A DNA stretch of 64,000 nucleotides from Linum tenue. Lineage: Eukaryota; Streptophyta; Magnoliopsida; Malpighiales; Linaceae. The notes beneath the pieces were generated by a model, which searched no databases, was not told the DNA's origin, and saw only the letters and a program-made list of their open reading frames with translations. Positions 10,160 to 22,129 of this stretch are shown piece after piece; the first letter of the stretch is position 1; each line of letters starts with the position of its first letter. The position numbers and the translations under genes are program-made. The stretch spans positions 11,934,937 through 11,998,936 of the forward strand of contig CAMGYJ010000009.1 in the NCBI GenBank assembly GCA_946122785.1, given 5' to 3'.

Positions 10160-10836
10160 CTGTAGTAGACAACGTAAAGTCGACAATAAGGTTGAGAAAG
10201 CATATATAAAATTAATAATTATGATTTGATGGTCTTAGTTTATGTTAAAGCCATTTTTGTTTTTGTTAAAATAGTGAACCAGTGGACCAGTTAAACCTTG
10301 CAGCTGGTTCATGTGATTTTATGTTGAACCGTGAAAAACCGGTTGGTCCATCAATACCCGTTCAAGCAATGAACCAGACCTATATCGTAACTGGTTTGAC
10401 GACTCTACTGGCCCGACCGTTGATCCGGTTCCGGTTCCTATAACAACGTAAAATAGCAATACATATTAACGAGACTCACTAATTCCATGTGCATAAACCC
10501 AATTCATATAACTTTTGATAGTAACTGTAATTATCCAAACTTATCCGAAACGGAGTTCATTTTTCGATCCTTTTTATCATTCATTCTGAACATAAAATAT
10601 GAAAATGAAATTGAAAAACGAGAAATCAAAATTCCTTGAGTGTTTGTGTCTATCTATCCAAATTAACAAGCTGTAAAAGCATTAACGTCGTCCTTCAACT
10701 CAAATACAAACCTATACAACCACATTGTTGTTGAGAATAATCCATCTCCTCGAACAATACGCAATACCATCACAGAAGAAAACGGAAGGTGTAATTAAGA
10801 TGGTAATTAACTAATTAAACTAATTATAGAAACCTC
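10160..10836. other. Intergenic; 3' flank of the transporter gene
   Basis: No gene is seen. The part from about 10630 to 10836 adjoins the transporter stop codon and probably contains its 3' UTR. The part before 10450 contains ggttcaacc/ggttggtcc-type repeats of a possible older element. Confidence 0.35.
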
Positions 10837-12415
10837 CTAAACATGGGCTTCGCCCTGGCCCTTCCGAGCCTCTCCCCCAAAGAGCTCCTCCATCTCCTCC
10901 AACGACCTCCCTTTCGTCTCCGGAAACAGAGCATACACGAAAACCCACCCGACCAGCGACACCCCGGCGAACAGGAAAAACGCCCCGCCGATCGTAATCG
11001 CCTTGTACAGCGAAATGAACGTCATCGAGATCAGCGCGTTCATCAGCCTGTTCACCGCCACGCCCAAGCTGTACCCCTGCGCCCTCAGCCTCAGGGGCAG
11101 AATCTCGGAGCTGTACACCCACGTCACGGGCGCGACCCCAATGTTGAAGAACGCCACGAAGGCATAAGTGGACGCGATGCTCAGCACCAAGGCCCACAGG
11201 ATCTTCTCCCCGTGGTGCCTCTCCACGATCGTCAAGCACGCCCCCAGCAGGGTCAACGCGCCGATGATCCCGGTGAAGCTGGTGAGCAGCAGCCTCCGCC
11301 GCCCGACCCGGTCCATCAGGAAGGTCGACAGCACGATGAACGCGAATTTCGTCAGCCCGACGCCCACGGTGGCCAGTAGGAGCTTGTGCTTGTCCGTGAC
11401 GCCGGCCGATTTGAAGATCCTCGGGCTGTAGAGGACCACGGCCTCGATGCCCACCGCGTGTTCGAAGAAATGTATCCCCACAGCGCACACGAGAATCCTC
11501 CGTACGGCCGGGGTGGGGCGCAGGAGGAGCTCCTTCCACACCCCTTTCCCTCCCGATTCCTTCTTCGGCACCTCCACGACCTCGTCCTTGCAATTCTCGT
11601 CGATCCCGGCCGCGATCTTGATGTCTAGAAACCGCTTCTCGGCTTCTTCGAGGGAATTCGATACTTTGAGGAGGATTTTCCTCGCTTCCCCCAATTTCCC
11701 CTGCGAGATCAGCCACCGCGGGGATTCCGGCATTTTGAGGATTCCGATCGCGAGGATGAGGGAAGGCGCCGCCGCGACCCCGAGCATCAGCCGCCAGCCG
11801 AGCCGGAGCGGGAGCTTGGCGCAGGCGACGTTGGAGATGTAGCCGAGGAGGATTCCGATTGCGATCCCCCATTCGGGCAGGGAGGTGAGGAAGCCGCGGG
11901 ATTTGGCGGAGGAGACCTCGGCGGAGTAGACGGGGGCGATCAGGAGGGCGAATCCGACGCCGATGCCGGCGACGCAGCGGCCTGTGATGAGGACGGCGTA
12001 GTCCGGGGACCAGCCCATGAGGATGGATCCGAGGAGGAAGATGACGGAGGCGAGGACGATGGTGTACCGCCGGCCGATGTAATCGGAGATCCGGCCGGCC
12101 ATCAGGGAGCCGACGAGGGCGCAGATGTTGAGGATCCCGGCGAGAACCTGGACCTGCGTGTCGTTGATTAGGAGGTCTTCTTTTATGAAGATCATAGCTC
12201 CGCTCATCACTCCAGTATCTACATAGGGTTAAACATTGATTAAATTTGATTCAAACACTAATTATGCATTAATTAGGATTAATCACTTGTGACTTGCCGT
12301 ATCCGAAGATGATGGAAATCATGGAAGCGACGATGGCGCAGGCGGCAGCGTAGGCGTTGAATCTCTCGTCGGACGGCGGCCCTGCGGCCGCGGTGGTTGA
12401 CGTCATGAAAGACAT
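10837..12415 (-). CDS. Polyol/monosaccharide transporter, PLT/PMT family
   Basis: This is a sugar-alcohol/monosaccharide proton symporter of the major facilitator superfamily, a plasma-membrane protein in its family. There are two exons: 12298-12415, starting at the first ATG after an in-frame stop, and 10837-12218. The product is about 499 residues, normal for the family. The first exon carries the N-terminus and most of membrane helix 1, ending FGY. The exon junction makes GYDTGVMSGAMIFI. Visible family motifs are GRISDYIGRR in loop 2-3, AGIGVGFALLIAPVYSAEVS, PESPRWLISQGKLGEA before the central loop, DRVGRRRLLL, and PETKGRSLEEME at the C-terminus. A Lys/Glu-rich loop (VPKKESGGKG) lies mid-protein. 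The intron appears to use a GC donor (G|GCAAGT at 12298-12293) with a normal AG acceptor. Reading through or using nearby GT sites breaks the conserved GYDTGVMSG frame. The particular polyol substrate cannot be told from sequence. Confidence 0.93.
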
Positions 12416-14398
12416 CACTCACTCACTCAGTCACTCGGACAGTTTCGAGTTCTGGAGAAAAGCGACCCTAAGAAGAGAAGAAGATTGGTTTGTGTCAGTC
12501 GTGTGGAGGGAACGACTCAGTGCGAAAATGAAGAGGAAAGAAGAAGCAAACTCAATAAATAGCGGGACTTAATTGGAAGTTGTTTCTATAAAAAGAAACG
12601 AAAACAACTATTAATAACGATATACCATCTATCCAAAATGAAAGGAAAAAAAGTTAAAAAACAGGAGGGAACAGAGTCGTTGAGGTATATTATAGGATAG
12701 GATTGGACGGGTTAGATTATATATCAACTATCAAATTAGTAAGATTTTAGTTATTTAATCATTTTGTTACTGTATAGATCAAGTTTCAAAATGATACTCT
12801 TAAACTTATGCGTTAGTCAACTACGCGTTAGGCAACATCAAAATGTCTGACCCAAAAGTTTTGCAGCAAGTTAGAATTTGAGAACATGTCGACGAATTAA
12901 AGTCACATCTAGGTATCGCCTGGACGTAATTAGATGGAGCTAGCTAGTCAATATTAAATGGCGAAATTAACATAATATACAAAACTCAATGGTTTTTTTT
13001 TTATAAATGTGATATTGGTTTACTTGTGATTAGGTACTATATAAGGGATTCGAATATGATAATTCGTGGTTGAAGGCTAGTCGTACTACCAGTAGACCGA
13101 ATCCTTATTCGTTATATCAGTATTTTCAATCGCTTAAGAACTTTGCAAGCTAAAATTTTATGAACATGTGATGCAAGCTGTTTTGTTGTTGTTGTTAAGC
13201 GTTAAATAAGTTATTAATCATTAGAACTGAAGTGGATAAGTGCTGTGTTGTTTCATTCATAGTATAATACAAATTGCTATTTTGATATAGATTGAGCATT
13301 TAGTCACAAATTGGTTAACATCTTCTATAGATTTTCAAAATTCATATGTTGTTTTATACTTCAATTTTAGATGCACATACTGGTATTCCATGTCATGCAC
13401 TCATTAAGTAATTTAGAAAAGATTTTGTAGGTTTCCAACCCAAATAATTGTAACGATTCATTATTTCATTTGTAATGAAAATTCTCCAAATTTATAGGGT
13501 TCCTTGATAAATTGTTTATAAACGGCATGGAGCATTGCATGTGTTCTTGGCTACAAGTAATTTCATTTTCTTCATAATCTTTTTTGTAGTTGACTGTCTG
13601 TAGGTCGTAGTAGAATGGTGCGGTTCCTCTACCGTCTTTTCTTTTTAGTTTTTACCATCTAAAATGGCTAACCATCAGTTTTAAAACATTCCCGTGTTTT
13701 CACTTCCTTCATTTTTCATCTTCATGTCGTTTTTTCTTTCCCCAATGGTTAATTTTTTGGTTAATAATCTTCTTGTGTGGACATTTTTTTTGGGTATCTT
13801 CTAAGGGTTCTCTGTTTTTTTATTTATAATTTTTGTTGCAATAAATTTTTGGGTTTGTGTTAGTGTTAGATATTCTTTTTGGTTCTTTAATGTCTAGATA
13901 TAATTATTATAATCAGAAGATTTTATATTTATAGTTTTTCAAAAATACAAAATTTATGGAACAAAGTTAATTTAAAAATTCAAATAATTTATCTATAAAC
14001 TTATTATTCAAGAAACACAATATTGTAGATTTATCCAAATTTTATGGTTTCATGTATACAATAAATGAATTGATGTGTATTAATTGAAAGTTGCTCTAAA
14101 CATGACGAATCATTGATCAATATATATTGTTAAGATAATTCACCATGATATGTTGGGATTAGTGAATCTAACCATTATGAGTAGGACTATGATGAAATTT
14201 GAGAACGTGGCCCAATGTAAGAATACTGGATAATTCAACCAGCATAATATAAACGTTAAGAAATTTTAATGTATCATTTACTCAAGAAATTATAAATTAT
14301 TGATTAAACAGTGAATGCTTAGTCTACAAACTAGCACAGTCGAATTACGTTTTCATAAACTTATATCCAAACAAACATATATATATATATATATATAT
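12416..14398. other. Intergenic; transporter promoter side, AT-rich
   Basis: The first few hundred bases upstream of 12415 must hold the transporter promoter and 5' UTR; no clear TATA box was identified. The rest is AT-rich and non-coding, ending in an AT dinucleotide tract at about 14378-14398. Confidence 0.4.
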
Positions 14399-14801
14399 GG
14401 TGCCTTCTACTGTACCCCGAGTGAAATCCGGGGTACCGCATACCTTGAGTATGAAAACGATATCTAGACCTCGAATTAGCAGGATTTTTGGGTATGATAC
14501 TATACCCTAACCCTTAATGAGTGAACCCTAGGTCCTAATTATCTAAATCATAATCTATAAACCCTAAGATGGTGCATTCCTTTTTGTGCCTATATTTGGA
14601 TGAATCATAACCATCGATTATTGTTTCTAATTCAATTGATCATGGAGTATAAGATTGGGAGAATTAAGACCTAGATTTTGATCTTTAAGGGCTAGAGTAT
14701 AGTATCATGTCCGAAAGATCGGTCAATTCAAGGTCTAGATAGTGTTTTCATACTCAAGGTATGCAATACCCTGGATTTTACCCAGGGTACCATAGAACTC
14801 A

Positions 14802-14803
<2 letters not shown>
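14399..14803. mobile_element. Inverted-repeat element inserted in an AT microsatellite
   Basis: The element is 405 bp. Its terminal inverted repeats, about 58 bp with mismatches, run from GGTGCCTTCTACTGTACCC through cataccttgagtatgaaaac and return as gttttcatactcaaggtatg ... ctcacc. AT dinucleotide repeats lie directly on both sides. There is no coding capacity. The class cannot be assigned because any TSD would be hidden in the AT tract. Confidence 0.75.

Positions 14804-14847
<44 letters not shown>
14804..14847. repeat. AT microsatellite between two inverted-repeat elements
   Basis: An uninterrupted AT dinucleotide tract of about 44 bases separates the element at 14399-14803 from the one at 14848-15261. 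Matching tracts lie at about 14378-14398 and 15262-15289. Confidence 0.9.
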
Positions 14848-14849
<2 letters not shown>

Positions 14850-15261
14850 GTGGCTACTTCGGCGCACTCACTTTTTTGGGTGCACTCAGTGCACCCACTC
14901 TAAAAGTGTCCATATTACATCAAATTTTGAACTTTAATTAGTACTCTCAATCTAATATGATGATATGACATAGAATCATAACAAATCAATCAATTACCCT
15001 AACCCCTTAACCTTCAATTTTGAATCCCAATCCAAAATCCCAAATTGTAAACCTAAACCCTAACCCTAAATCCCTAAATCCTAAATCCTTCAAATTAAAG
15101 TAAATTTTGAATGAATTTTTTTCAAATTCATGTGCTTCTTGTTCATAATATCATAAGCAACAATTGATACCGTTTTGACATGAATCGCATGGTTAGAATG
15201 GCAATTATGAGGCGGGTGCACTGAGTGCACCCAAAAAAGTGGGTGCACCGAATACGCCACC
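14848..15261. mobile_element. Second inverted-repeat element in the same AT tract
   Basis: The element is 414 bp. Its ends are GGGTGGCTACTTCGGCGCAC ... gggtgcactcagtgcaccca and the inverted match tgcactgagtgcaccca ... gggtgcaccgaatacgccacc. It is unrelated in sequence to its neighbour at 14399-14803, yet it too is flanked by AT dinucleotides on both sides. The interior is AT-rich with ccctaaatcc repeats and no gene. Confidence 0.75.
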
Positions 15262-15292
<31 letters not shown>

Positions 15293-15479
15293 TATAAATA
15301 GATTGATTTACAAAGGACAAAATGTAATTCACCTATTATGATTTATGAACCGGGTACAAAGTTTTTTTTTTTAATTTTTATAAATGGATTCAGTGTATCC
15401 TAACCTTAATTCATAACCAGACGGGGCTCAGAAATCTCCTTGAGTGTCATACAAAAACTAGTACATCAACATAGGGTCA

Positions 15480-15850
15480 CTAGTAATAACGAAATGGAAA
15501 CCTAGAGAAATAGAATGACCTTGGTTCGCAAGATATAGTCGACACAGTTATTATCTTTCCCGTAAACATGAGAAAAGACAACTTCCCAATCTCGCCTAAA
15601 CAAATTCTGGAGGCAGTCAATAACCACAATGTGCCGATGGTCCTGGTTCGCGATGCTACTGATAAGGTGGATGGCACAACGAGAGTCTAGCTCCACCCTC
15701 ATGTGTTTATAGCCCAGATCCCAAGCCAGTTGTAATCCTTACACAGTTCTTTCTCTCATGACATTACTCCTCCCTACTCCTCTCTGGTTGCCTGATCTCG
15801 CCCCGAACTGTTTCTCGTGGGCGGTTATGCCATCTAACCGGCCACTCGTA
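15480..15850 (-). pseudogene. LINE-type RNase H fragment
   Basis: The minus strand reads WDLGYKHMRVELDSR, then CAIHLISS and RRDWEVVFSHVYGKDNNC. This pattern is typical of the C-terminal RNase H (RVT_3) domain of plant LINE elements. The frame is broken beyond it and no reverse transcriptase is attached. It is a relic separate from the plus-strand LINE at 16243. Confidence 0.7.
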
Positions 15851-16242
15851 TCCTTTTCTATTTCTTGTTTCTTTAGACTTTTTTGTCCTATCCGATGTTT
15901 ATTAATTAGTTTTCAAATTGCATCTTTTAAAATGAAACATCAATTTCAAGGAAAAAATGTCCAAATTATTGAGAATATACAAATAATTAGAGGGTGATCA
16001 CATTGAAAAAGACAAAATAATACAAGAGTACGTTGATGGTACGTAGTGGTAGACTATTAGGTGGCTTGTCTATTCTTTAACAACTTGGAAATAAAAAACA
16101 TGCATCTCAAATAGTAAGAGTTCGGGATATGGTAAGATACACTAATGTCTAATCAGTAAAATTTAGTTATTATTTCTCTAAATACTATATAATATATATG
16201 TAATAATATTGATTCAATTAGCAACAATGATAGACGGTTTTG

Positions 16243-17516
16243 CACTATTTATGAAGTCTGAAGGGGGTTTGGGGATTAAGGATTTTCGTATGTGGAATAA
16301 AGCTTGTGTTATAAGGCACTTGTGGTCAATATTAACAAGTAGTGGTTCTATCTGGGTCGCATGGATCAAACTGTATCGCCTCAAGTCCAAGACCATTTGG
16401 GAAGTTTCTGCTACATCTGTGGGATCTTGGATCTGGAAGCATATCTTGAAACTGAGAACTACTGCTAGCCGATTTATCACAGGTGCAAGTCCCTCCCTCA
16501 TTTGGGATGGTAGTCCCATGTCTCGTTACTATGAAAAACGAGTATGGTTGAGTATCATGGAATCCTTTCCACATGTTTCCTGGGCTGGGTTGGTTTGAGA
16601 CAAGCCATCCATTCCTAAGTATAGTGTTTTGGCTTGGCTTATTGTCCATAACAGAATTACTACAGCGGACAAGCTTCTATTGTAGGGTAAGATTACTTCT
16701 GGGTGTTGTGTTCTTTGCTCAGGGAGAGGTGAGAGCAGGTTCCGTCTATTTTGTCAATGCTCCTTCTTCCTCTACATAATGCAGTCTATGTTAGGGGTGG
16801 CTATACGGTCCGGTCCGATTAAATTGGACCAAATGATCCGGTCCCAGTTCGGTCTTTCGGGAATATAAGGATCAAAGATTGGATTGGATACAGTCCGGTC
16901 TTGATCCGGTCCAGTTTTGACCCGGTCTGGTCCCAATTTGATCTTGATTTTAGGTGTTGGGGGTCTCTTATCCGGTCTTTATTCGGGTTTTTACCTTAAA
17001 TCTAAGCCCGAATATGAGATTGGATTGTTTGTTATCCAGTCCCAGTCCGGTCCCGCTCCGGATTATACGTTCCGGTTTCGGGTAAAAACCAAACAGTCCG
17101 GACCAAATAGCCAGCCCCAGTCTATCTTCCCTATTCGCATTCCTTGTTTCAGTGATTGGGATTCTCATCTTGTTTGGGTGTCAAGAATGTGGCAGGGAGG
17201 ATCAGATTATGTCCGTACGGGCAGGCTCTTATGGAGGATGGTCATTGGACATGCGTGGAAGGAGTGTTGTCATCGCTGGTATGGTGATGGTGGCATATCT
17301 AATCCCAGGTAGTTGGTTACAAGAATTCGATCTGAAGTTGATTGCTTAATTACAAAGAGTCCGCGAGTTTTGGATATATTTTTTCGTACAAAGTATAACC
17401 ATTGTATAGATGATTCTTAAGCAGTTCTCTCATAGTTTGTAATAGAGTACTTTTGAGAGGACCCCTCGTATTTGGGTGCCCTGGCGCTTAATGATAATTT
17501 TTTATTCTCATAAAAA
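16243..17516 (+). mobile_element. 5'-truncated LINE with target-site duplication
   Basis: The insertion is bounded by the 17-base direct repeat aatgatagacggttttg (16226-16242 and 17517-17533). It starts inside the C-terminal part of LINE ORF2: KSEGGLGIKDFRMWNKACV, then FITGASPSLIWDGSP, then a decayed zinc-finger region (YSVLAWLIVHNRITTADKL with a following stop). It ends in a short A-run at about 17511-17517. A hAT MITE (16792-17119) was later inserted into it. 5' truncation, an A-tail and a long TSD are the signature of target-primed reverse transcription. Confidence 0.85.
16792..17119 (+). mobile_element. hAT-type MITE, family 2 copy A
   Basis: The ends are TAGGGGTGGCTATACGGTCC and ...GGACCAAATAGCCAGCCCCA. 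The TSD is GTCTATGT (16784-16791) / GTCTATCT (17120-17127), 7 of 8 matching. The interior is rich in ccggtc motifs and non-coding. It is inserted in the LINE at 16243-17516. Related copies are at 54733-55094, about 56128-56525 and about 57540-57798. Confidence 0.82.
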
Positions 17517-17533
17517 AATGATAGACGGTTTTG

Positions 17534-18890
17534 ATTAGTAAAAAAACATTCACTGTATTAGATGCATCATCTAAGGTTTTAGGGAGTGAGGTTCATAGAA
17601 TGATGACATAGGATTTACTCAATAAGGGTGAGAGTATAGTACCATGCCTCAAAATTCAGTTAATTATTAAATGTCTTCATAGCATTTTTCTTACTAAGCG
17701 AATGTGGTACTCTATTGATCTCGCGCAGGTATAGAAGCCGCTATATATATACACAAATATACATGTATAAATATATGACAATGATTAACGTACTCCTAGG
17801 TTGTATCGTAATTTGGTAACTGGATGCATTTCATTGTACTTCGACGAATCGGAATCGTCGATTGTTAGTGTTTATTAAGATGATTTTCATATTTGGATTT
17901 AGAAAATATAGGCCTTAGATTTATTCGTTAGAAAATAGTGTATTACTCCAAATTCGTTTTTTAATCCATTTTTCGAGATATATATCTAAAATCAATTAAG
18001 AGTATGTGGAGTGTCCTGTCTTCCATGGATAGACCAATCTGATTTATATATACAGAGGTGTCAGTCAAGTAGTAGATGATGAGTACCCTTCAAAGATTGA
18101 ATATGGAAATCAAGTCAACTATGAGAGACAGAGAGAGGTGATGTTGATCCCCAAACTGAACCATTTTCATGCAACGAACAGACAAGCAATAACTTATCAT
18201 TATTATTATTATTGTTTTAAACGCACAGTCCTACTCCTACTACCGAAGTCCACAAGTCCAAGTCAACTGATGAGCTTGTCGCGAGGCTGCCAAGTTGATT
18301 AGCTTCTTTATTGCAAGTTGCTGAACGAATCGTATAAATTGATTGCTGGTATACTAAGACGTAACCAATTAATTACGCCAACCACGCCCACGTGGTAGAG
18401 TTCACCGTTTTTGGTTTTCTGTTTGGATGTGGATAAGACTGAGCAGCATCGGGCTCGATATTAAGAATGAATTCTAATCCGAATCTGACGAAGAGTGCGG
18501 TGGTTGGTGAGAATCCAAGACCAAATCACACCCCGGATAAATTCTGGATGTGTTTTGGTCTTCCGTTCCGTAACCTCGCCGGCGGTGGAACGCAGATGAT
18601 TACAGTTTTACGGATCCTCTCCGATGATCCTTCCCGCCGTTCTGGATTTTAGAGATTTTTCTTCTTGTTCCTCTCCATCTTCTTTGCGCAATCTGCATGC
18701 ATGCCTAATTGTTCCCCGATACTAAGAATTAAGCTTTTTATGCCCACACAAGGTACCATTATCTAAAAACTTCAATTACCGGATATCAAGTATCTCATAA
18801 TTAGTAACTATATTTTGATTTGTCAGATTTTTTCCTCCAATTTTATCTATTCATTTTTGTTTGAGCCCTTAAAGTACTCGACCACCTCTC
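17534..18890. other. Intergenic, no recognised gene
   Basis: AT-rich DNA with a TTA microsatellite near 18198-18212. A 61-codon open stretch at 18467-18652 (MNSNPNLTKSAVVGENP...) has better base composition than its surroundings, but I do not recognise it and see no exon partners. I treat it as unsupported. Confidence 0.35.
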
Positions 18891-18898
18891 GCACCAAT

Positions 18899-19579
18899 GA
18901 GTGGCGGACCTAGAAATTTTTCATAGGAGTGTCATCTTTTAAAAAATAAATTAAATAAAAAATTAATAAAATAATATCGTAAATAATATGAAAATACCTT
19001 ACTCGTACAGGTTAAAAAAGTACATGATGTGTTTTCATATTCGAAAATAATTGTAGAATACATTTGGTATCTATAGTGTTAATTTTTTTTTTTGTCTCTA
19101 TATACCTTACTAGACAATCATTCACGAAATTATCACATATTTGATTTGAAAACTTGTTCTTGATGTAACCCAAAGCTTAAAGACTCTTTCAACACTTGCC
19201 GTAAAATAATAAAATCAATACAAATTAAGGGTAGTTTGAAATTAGTTTAATTATTAGGTTTTTAAAATAATTAGAGATAGGGAATGACATTTTACTATTA
19301 CACATTGTTCAAAATCGAACAAGAACAACAAATGAGTTGTAGCTCAACGGATATTAAGTTTATTAATATTAATAGTGTTCTAGATTTGAATTATCCAACC
19401 TACCACTTATATTCCTATACACAAATGACAGTATGATAATCATTTTTTCATATTTCAGGGGTGTCCCTCACTATCAATTTTTTTTGTCCATACGAATTAC
19501 CACCGTGGATTGGATAATCGTTTCCCCAAAATTTAGGGGTGTCCCGAGACACCCCTAAAACCCCCTGGTTCCGCCCCTG
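18899..19579. mobile_element. hAT-like element with GGCGGAACC-type ends
   Basis: The ends are GAGTGGCGGACCTAGAA and ...CCTGGTTCCGCCCCTG. The flanking 8-bp repeat is GCACCAAT (18891-18898) / GCACCAAC (19580-19587), 7 of 8 matching. The interior is AT-rich with no coding capacity and a GTGTCCCGAGACACCCC stem near the right end. Confidence 0.68.
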
Positions 19580-19738
19580 GCACCAACCCTTCCGATATAA
19601 GTTCTCTCCATGCGCCTAGCTAGATCCTGCACACGAGGCGCACCAGACTCCTCAAACCCGTTAGCACTCCTACTACGGGTCCCACGTGGCCAACCCCCTT
19701 AAATGTCACCTACCGACACTATTTATACTTGCTAAAGC

Positions 19739-21331
19739 CTGGTTAATTGCATCAATTGCCACTTAAGTTTACATTTTGTTGCACGGTGGCCACCTAAGTG
19801 TATTTTGTTGCACATAAACCATTTACGTCAAATACTAGTTGCAACGTCACCATTTCCGTCTATAAAACTAACAATAGGTACCTAATATTAATTTTACCAG
19901 TCATGTTCGCAGTCCACGTCACCTTCTGAAGCTGAGTAAGACTAGCCCACTTTATGGAGAATTTCTCCATAAAAATTGGTGCTTTCTGCGCGGAAGGATA
20001 GAGTATATTCCGGCGACGATTTGGACTCCACCCCACTAGAAGAATCTTCCGTCACCGATGTAGATTCTACAAATAAAAGGTATAAACTGCTGCTTTGTGC
20101 ATGGAGTTTGACGCCGACAACAACAACTGGGATCGCTAGAGCAGGGGACAAAGATAATATGAGATGAAATCGCCGGTGGATCCATAATCCCCGAGGAAAT
20201 TTCTAATTTTAATGTCAGAAATAGATAATGATTATTCGGTCAAACAAGTTCCCCCCATTGCGTTTTTCTTGCCGTCTATTGATTGGATTTGTGAGTTCTT
20301 TTAGCCACTAAGCCAAGAACAGAGTACTCTGTTTCTTCTACAATTAAAATGACCAAAGAAAGAAAGGTCTCTATTTTCATTACTACCACTAGTCCCCAAC
20401 CCAATCACCTTCAGGAACAAAGTAAAAAGAATACTCATTGAAGAAAAATATGCATTTACTAATTCAACAGGAAACTACGCACAGCAGATACCAGCATTAA
20501 TACAAAACTAGAAAAAAACAGAGACAAGCTCCATACACTCGGAACCTTAAAAAACGATCAATACCGTCACGCTGATGTATTGATCGACTGATCGATCAAC
20601 CCACCTTCTACTCCTTAATACCACTATCTGCTCCCTTTCCGGCTCGAGGGCGAGAAACGGGCTCACCATCGCAAAATCATCACCCCGACTTTCCACATGG
20701 AGAATCTCAAGGTAAGAGCTTCAATTAGTTTTTTGATTAGTTTATTTCTCTTCCGGGAATAATTCTGTAATTAAAAAAAGAAATTAGTGTCTTTCCTTGT
20801 TTAGTTCAGTTGCTGCTGCCAGTGGTGGCGGAGAGCGTGACCGGAATGATGGACAAGTAGACCTAGGCAATGTCCAACTCCGGCCAGGTCGAGGTCGAAG
20901 TCTTCGAGTGGTTCCAGACCCGGAGGAGGACGTCATCACCCGAACCGCCTTCAGAATTAGTTACGACGACGGGAAGGCCATCTCCAGGGTCAGCAGATGC
21001 TCCTTGCCGCCAAATCTTCCCAGAAAGTTTTTATCCCCGACTACCGGTAAAAAAATTATACAGAAAAGGGTCAACGAACCCACCTTGCAAGTTGCAAGTA
21101 ATAAGAGGCTCATTCTTAAAGTGGGCCAATGTGACTCAGTTTGAGAAGGTGACGTGAACTCCTGACATGGCGAGGAAAATTATATTTAGGTACCTACTGT
21201 TAGCTGTATTGACGAAAATGATAACGTTGCAACTATTATTAGACATAAATGGTTTATGTGCAACAAAATGCATTTAGGTGGCCACCGTGCAACAAAAAGT
21301 AAACTTAAGTGGTAACCGATGCAATTAACCC
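19739..21331 (+). mobile_element. Mutator-like element, possible Pack-MULE
   Basis: It has long terminal inverted repeats (about 190 bp, imperfect). The left end reads ggttaattgcatcaattgcc ... gttgcacggtggccaccta and the right end returns as taggtggccaccgtgcaac ... gatgcaattaacc. The 9-bp TSD TGCTAAAGC is perfect (19730-19738 and 21332-21340), as expected for Mutator. The interior is unusually GC-rich and gene-like. A possible exon end ATGGAGAATCTCAAG|gtaaga lies at 20698-20718, and after an AT-rich intron-like stretch there is an open region at about 20806-21050. One frame there contains VFEWFQTRRR, faintly like a homeodomain recognition helix (WOX-like), but this is weak. The captured gene is not identified. 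Confidence 0.75.
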
Positions 21332-21442
21332 TGCTAAAGCCCCAACCAGATCTCTGAAAATATACCCTATGTCTGCATTGCATTTAATGCTCCGTACGAC
21401 CTCAATGACTATGAGCCCCCACCATCGGGTAGCCTTTCTTCC

Positions 21443-22129
21443 TAGGGGTGGGCAACGGGAAACGGGTATTTGGGTATACCCGTACCCGTCCTGTTTTTTA
21501 AGGGTTACGGGTACCCATATTATCCGTAATATTTTAAACGGATGGGACTTGGGATTGTACAGTCCTAATATGGGTACCCGCGAATACCCGTTTGGGTAAT
21601 ATGGGTACCCGTTGTACCCATTCAAATTACAAAGACAAATTTAATTCAGCCCATGCGCCCAAGCCCAGCCCAATTTCAAAACCCATTTTCGGCCCTTACC
21701 CAAAAGAGACTTGAGACCGTGAGAGTTGAGACGCACCCTAGCAGCAGACGAGACGCACAGCTTGTCCCTGGCTGGAGGAGTCGTCTTCGGGACGAGAGAG
21801 AAGAGAGGAATTGACTAAGGGCCGTTATTGATGAGAAGAAGCTGGTAAGGGCCGTTATTGACTAATTGACTAAGGGCAATGGATGTGTACAGAATTGTGT
21901 TTTGAATGAATGCTTTGGGATGTAATTAACTAATTGTCTTTAGCTAAAATGTCATTTAAACTTTGGGTATTTATGGGTAGTATGGATACCCGTTATCCAT
22001 CCCGTACAGGTAATGGGTACCCGTTTCCCATATAGGTTTGGGATATGAGATGAACTTTAGTCTCAAAATGGAACTGGGTACCCATTTAAAACGGGACGGG
22101 AACCCATCCCGTTCCGTTGCCCACCCCTA
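21443..22129. mobile_element. hAT-like non-autonomous element
   Basis: Terminal inverted repeats are TAGGGGTGGGCAACGGGAA and ...GTTCCGTTGCCCACCCCTA. Both subterminal regions are crowded with gggtaccc/acccgt motifs. Neighbouring 8-mers (tttcttcc / cctccttg) do not form a convincing TSD. The interior holds a GAGACGCACC-containing stretch but no recognisable gene. Confidence 0.7.

Noticed and set aside
10820..11872. A 350-residue minus-strand open frame and plus-strand frames overlapping the transporter
   Set aside because: They are GC-rich shadows of the transporter coding frame, Arg/Gly-rich with no domain.
18467..18652. A 61-codon gene candidate
   Set aside because: No recognised motif, no partner exon or promoter; kept only as a remark in the intergenic entry.
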